Assembly (NCBI GenBank): GCA_036260395.1
Contig: DASZZY010000064.1
Location: forward strand, 1-5,988
DNA: 5,988 nucleotides
Direction of reading: 5' to 3'
DNA from: DASZZY01 sp036260395
Lineage (GTDB): Bacteria; Actinomycetota; UBA4738; CALAEC01
Every line of letters begins with the position of its first letter. Position 1 is the first letter of the stretch. The notes beneath the pieces are model-generated. The model had not been told where the DNA came from. It did not search any database and saw only the letters and a list, made by a program, of their open reading frames with translations. The translations under genes were made by a program, and so were the position numbers. Below, piece after piece: positions 3,697 to 5,988 of this stretch.

Positions 3697-5988
3697 CGGG
3701 GCACGGCCGCCTCCGCGCAGCGACACCCCGACGTCCCGCCGCCGCCCTCCTGGTCTCGCTGGCCCTGCTCTTGCCTCCCGCGGCCCCGGCGGCGGACCGG
3801 CCGGAGACGCACGGGCCCCGGGCGCCCGCGATGGCCGTCCGTGCCCCCGATGCCCGGCCATCCCTGTTCGTCGCGGACCGTGACCGGGGAGCGGGGAGGC
3901 GGTATCGCGTGCTGGGCGGGACCGCGTCGGTCGGTCGCTCCGGCGCCCGCCTGGTGCTTCCGCTCTCCGCGGGGCGCGGCTGGGCCGTGGAGCACGCCCT
4001 GGTCGGGGCGCGGGGCGGGCGGCCCGTCGGGCGAGGGGCGGACGGAGCCCTGGTCAGCTACTTCACCGGCCCGCGCGAGGAGTGGCGAGCCGGCCTTCGA
4101 ACGTACCGCCGGGTCGTGATCCCGCGGGCCTGGCCGGCGATCGACGCCGTGTACCGCGCCGGTGCGGGAGCGTTGAAGTACACCTTCCGCCTCCGGCCGG
4201 GGGCGGATCCCGCGGACATCCGGCTGGCCTATCGTGGTGCCCGGCGGCTCCGCGTCACGCCCTCAGGCGCCATCGAGGCATCGACTCCCGCCGGGGTGGT
4301 CCGCGACCGAGCGCCCGTGGCCTGGCAGCGCACCGGCGGTCGGCGGGTGGACGTGCCCGTCCGATTCGACCTCCGCGGCGACGGCACGTACGGCTTCCGT
4401 GTGGGGAGGTACGACCCGACCCGGCCGCTGATCGTCGATCCGGAGATCGTGTACGCGGGCTACGTCGGCGGCGCGCAGTTCGACCAGGGATTCGGGATCG
4501 CCGTCGACGCCGAGGGCAACGCCTACCTGGCGGGCAGGGCGCAGTCGCCCGAGGACTCGTTCCCGGACACCGGCGGGCCGGGGCTGGCCCTCGGCGGCGG
4601 GTTCGACGCGTTCGTGGCCAAGGTGAGCCCCGCGGGGTCGCTCATCTACGCGGGCTATATCGGCGGGACGGGGAGCGACCAGGCCTTCGGGATCGCCGTC
4701 GACGCCGCGGGAAGCGCCTACTTGACCGGGGACACCCACTCGGCGGAGGGCAGCTTCCCCGTGACCGTGGGACCCGACCTCACCTACAACGATGGGCCGC
4801 TGCTCCTCGGCGATGCGTTCGTGGCCAAGGTGGCACCGTCCGGCACGGCGCTGGAGTACGCCGGATACATCGGCGGACACGTCGCGGACGAGGGGAAGGA
4901 CATCGCCGTCGACGACGAGGGGAACGCCTACGTCGTCGGGCACACGGCCTCGCCGGCCTCCACCTTCCCCGACGTGGCCGGCCCGGACCTCACCTACAAC
5001 GGCGGCGAGGACGGCATCGGCGACGGGTTCGTGGCCCGGGTCGCGGCGGGCGGATCGGGCCTGGACTACGCCGGGTACGTGGGGGGCGCGCGGCCGGACG
5101 TGGCATACGCGATCGACGTGGACGGCGCGGGGCGCGCCCACGTCGGCGGCGACACGGCCTCCGCCGAGGACACCTTCCCGGTCTCCGCCGGCCCGCGGCT
5201 GACGTACGGCGGAGGGGAGTGGGACGGGTTCGTGGCGGGTGTGGCGCCGGACGGATCGGCGCTGGAGTACGCGGGGTACCTCGGCGGCGCCGACATGGAC
5301 AACGTCCGGAGCCTCGCCCTCGACGGAGCCGGGAACCTGTACGTCGCCGGGCACACCCGGTCCACGGAGGAGAGCTTCCCTGTGGCCGTCGGTCCCGACC
5401 TGACGTACAACGGCGGCGACGCCGACAGCGGCGACGGGTTCGTGGCCAAGGTCGACGCCAGCCTCGCCGTCGTCTACGCCGGGTACATCGGCGGGGCGGC
5501 CGGCGACCGGGCCTACGGCATCGCCGTCGACGGTGCCGGCCGTGCCGTGGTCGGCGGGGACACCGCCTCGGGGGAGGACAGCTTCCCCGTCGTCGGCGGC
5601 CCCGATGCCATTTACAACGGCGGCCTCCTCGACGGGTACGTCGCCGCCGTGGCACCGGACGGTTCGCGACTGGACTTCGCCACCTACCTCGGGGGGGCGG
5701 CCCTCGACCGGGTCGCCCGTGTGACCACCTCGGGCGACGACGTGTTCCTCGCCGGCCAGACGTACTCCAACCAGCGCTCGTTCCCGGTGGCCGCTGGACC
5801 GGACCTGACCCACAACCGGAACAGCGACGCCTTCGTGGCTCGGCTGTGCCTCGCCTGCGCCGGCCCCCCACCCCCGCCGCCACCGCCGCCCCCGTCGGAC
5901 TGCACGATCGCCGGGACGGCGGGTGACGACACGCTCCGCGGGACGGCCGGGACGGGATCGGCGGGAACGACGGCGTCGACGGCGGGCC
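3687..5988 (+). CDS. Secreted SBBP seven-bladed beta-propeller protein with N-terminal DUF7948-like domain and RTX tail (3' partial)
   Basis: An open frame of 767 codons reaching the right edge. The TTG at 3687 is the only usual start codon ahead of the signal peptide: arginines at 8, 10, 15 and 16, hydrophobic core AAALLVSLALLL, cut near APAA|DR (residue 36). Residues about 50-250 resemble the domain that precedes SBBP repeats (DUF7948-like): SYFTGPREEW, AWPAIDAVY, LKYTFRLRPGADPADIRL, YDPTRPLIVDPEIVY. Residues 253-720 are seven SBBP repeats. Then come Cys721-Leu-Ala-Cys724, a polyproline linker (727-735) and an RTX start CTIAGTAGDDTLRGTAG (739-755). It overlaps the upstream propeller gene by 10 nt, so both are probably co-transcribed and translationally coupled, though no Shine-Dalgarno is seen. 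The frame seems to break near 5949, with RTX-like sequence continuing in another frame. The domains suggest a surface or extracellular binding protein; ligand unknown, no enzyme motif seen. Confidence 0.9.
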   Translation, partial: MRLAGHGRLRAATPRRPAAALLVSLALLLPPAAPAADRPETHGPRAPAMAVRAPDARPSLFVADRDRGAGRRYRVLGGTASVGRSGARLVLPLSAGRGWAVEHALVGARGGRPVGRGADGALVSYFTGPREEWRAGLRTYRRVVIPRAWPAIDAVYRAGAGALKYTFRLRPGADPADIRLAYRGARRLRVTPSGAIEASTPAGVVRDRAPVAWQRTGGRRVDVPVRFDLRGDGTYGFRVGRYDPTRPLIVDPEIVYAGYVGGAQFDQGFGIAVDAEGNAYLAGRAQSPEDSFPDTGGPGLALGGGFDAFVAKVSPAGSLIYAGYIGGTGSDQAFGIAVDAAGSAYLTGDTHSAEGSFPVTVGPDLTYNDGPLLLGDAFVAKVAPSGTALEYAGYIGGHVADEGKDIAVDDEGNAYVVGHTASPASTFPDVAGPDLTYNGGEDGIGDGFVARVAAGGSGLDYAGYVGGARPDVAYAIDVDGAGRAHVGGDTASAEDTFPVSAGPRLTYGGGEWDGFVAGVAPDGSALEYAGYLGGADMDNVRSLALDGAGNLYVAGHTRSTEESFPVAVGPDLTYNGGDADSGDGFVAKVDASLAVVYAGYIGGAAGDRAYGIAVDGAGRAVVGGDTASGEDSFPVVGGPDAIYNGGLLDGYVAAVAPDGSRLDFATYLGGAALDRVARVTTSGDDVFLAGQTYSNQRSFPVAAGPDLTHNRNSDAFVARLCLACAGPPPPPPPPPPSDCTIAGTAGDDTLRGTAGTGSAGTTASTAG
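4446..5846 (+). repeat. Seven SBBP beta-propeller repeats
   Basis: Seven units begin with a YAGY[I/V/L]GG-type strand at 4452, 4647, 4857, 5067, 5268, 5475 and, as FATYLGG, at 5676. The spacings are 65, 70, 70, 67, 69 and 67 residues. The shared pattern within a unit is YAGYIGG, then D, IAVD..GNAYV.G.T.S, SFPV..GPDLTYNGG, then DGFVA.V. This is the SBBP (beta-propeller repeat) family, and seven copies make one complete propeller. The last unit is the most diverged, as expected for a closing blade. Confidence 0.92.
5862..5988 (+). repeat. Polyproline linker and start of RTX tail, with apparent frameshift
   Basis: A run of nine prolines (5865-5891) is followed by CTIAGTAGDDTLRGTAG (5901-5951), which parallels the CTITGTAGNDTIAGT start of the upstream protein's RTX region. 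From 5951 the glycine/aspartate pattern continues one frame away as DGIGGNDGVDGG, while the original frame reads TGSAGTTASTAG. This is consistent with one missing base (or a 3n+1 deletion) around 5949-5951, inside or next to a GGG run. Confidence 0.7.

Noticed and set aside
3831..3833. ATG as start of the SBBP protein
   Set aside because: Starting here would discard an obvious signal peptide encoded in frame just upstream (3687-3794).
4263..5813. Long minus-strand open frame (516 codons) with repeating VDGD/ADV motifs
   Set aside because: It is the antisense of the SBBP repeats; its periodicity mirrors the sense repeats and high GC keeps all frames open.
4082..5926. Long plus-strand open frame (614 codons), very Arg-rich
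   Set aside because: It is one frame off the SBBP gene, which shows clear family motifs and a signal peptide; an Arg/Gly/Pro-rich composition is typical of a shadow frame in GC-rich DNA.

Overview
The window is very GC-rich throughout, with strong G/C third-codon bias, GTG and TTG starts and promoter-like boxes placed directly against start codons (probable leaderless transcripts). It also carries 'C-T-I-x-G-T-x-G' RTX tails. These point to an uncultured high-GC bacterium, most likely Actinomycetota, with Chloroflexota a possible alternative. No rRNA, tRNA, CRISPR array, transposase or phage gene was seen. Both ends cut through genes.

Layout: (1) 1-420, minus strand: the N-terminal 140 residues of a PAPS-dependent sulfotransferase that runs off the left edge. 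(2) 421-447: a very short divergent spacer centred on a perfect 10-bp palindrome that gives a TAGCAT -10-like hexamer on each strand. (3) 448-1620, plus strand: a complete GT4-family glycosyltransferase. (4) 1621-1665: a 45-bp spacer with a recognisable promoter (TTGAGA, 18-bp spacer, TATCCT) ending 6 nt before a GTG. (5) 1666-3696, plus: an exported protein with a signal peptide, seven FG-GAP (integrin-alpha-like) repeats, a Pro/Ser linker and eleven RTX calcium-binding nonapeptides. (6) 3687-5988, plus: a second exported protein, overlapping the first by 10 nt, with a signal peptide, a DUF7948-like N-terminal domain, exactly seven SBBP beta-propeller repeats, a polyproline linker and the beginning of a similar RTX tail. 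It runs off the right edge, and its reading frame appears to break about 40 nt before the end.

How the parts may fit together: the left half encodes sugar-transfer and sulfate-transfer enzymes of the kind used for cell-surface or extracellular polysaccharide, transcribed divergently. The right half is probably a two-gene operon for two secreted, calcium-dependent seven-bladed propellers of unrelated repeat families that end in the same kind of RTX tail. A role in surface adhesion or in binding extracellular glycan is plausible, but it is inference from domain types and adjacency. Nothing in the sequence shows a ligand or an enzymatic activity for the two propellers.
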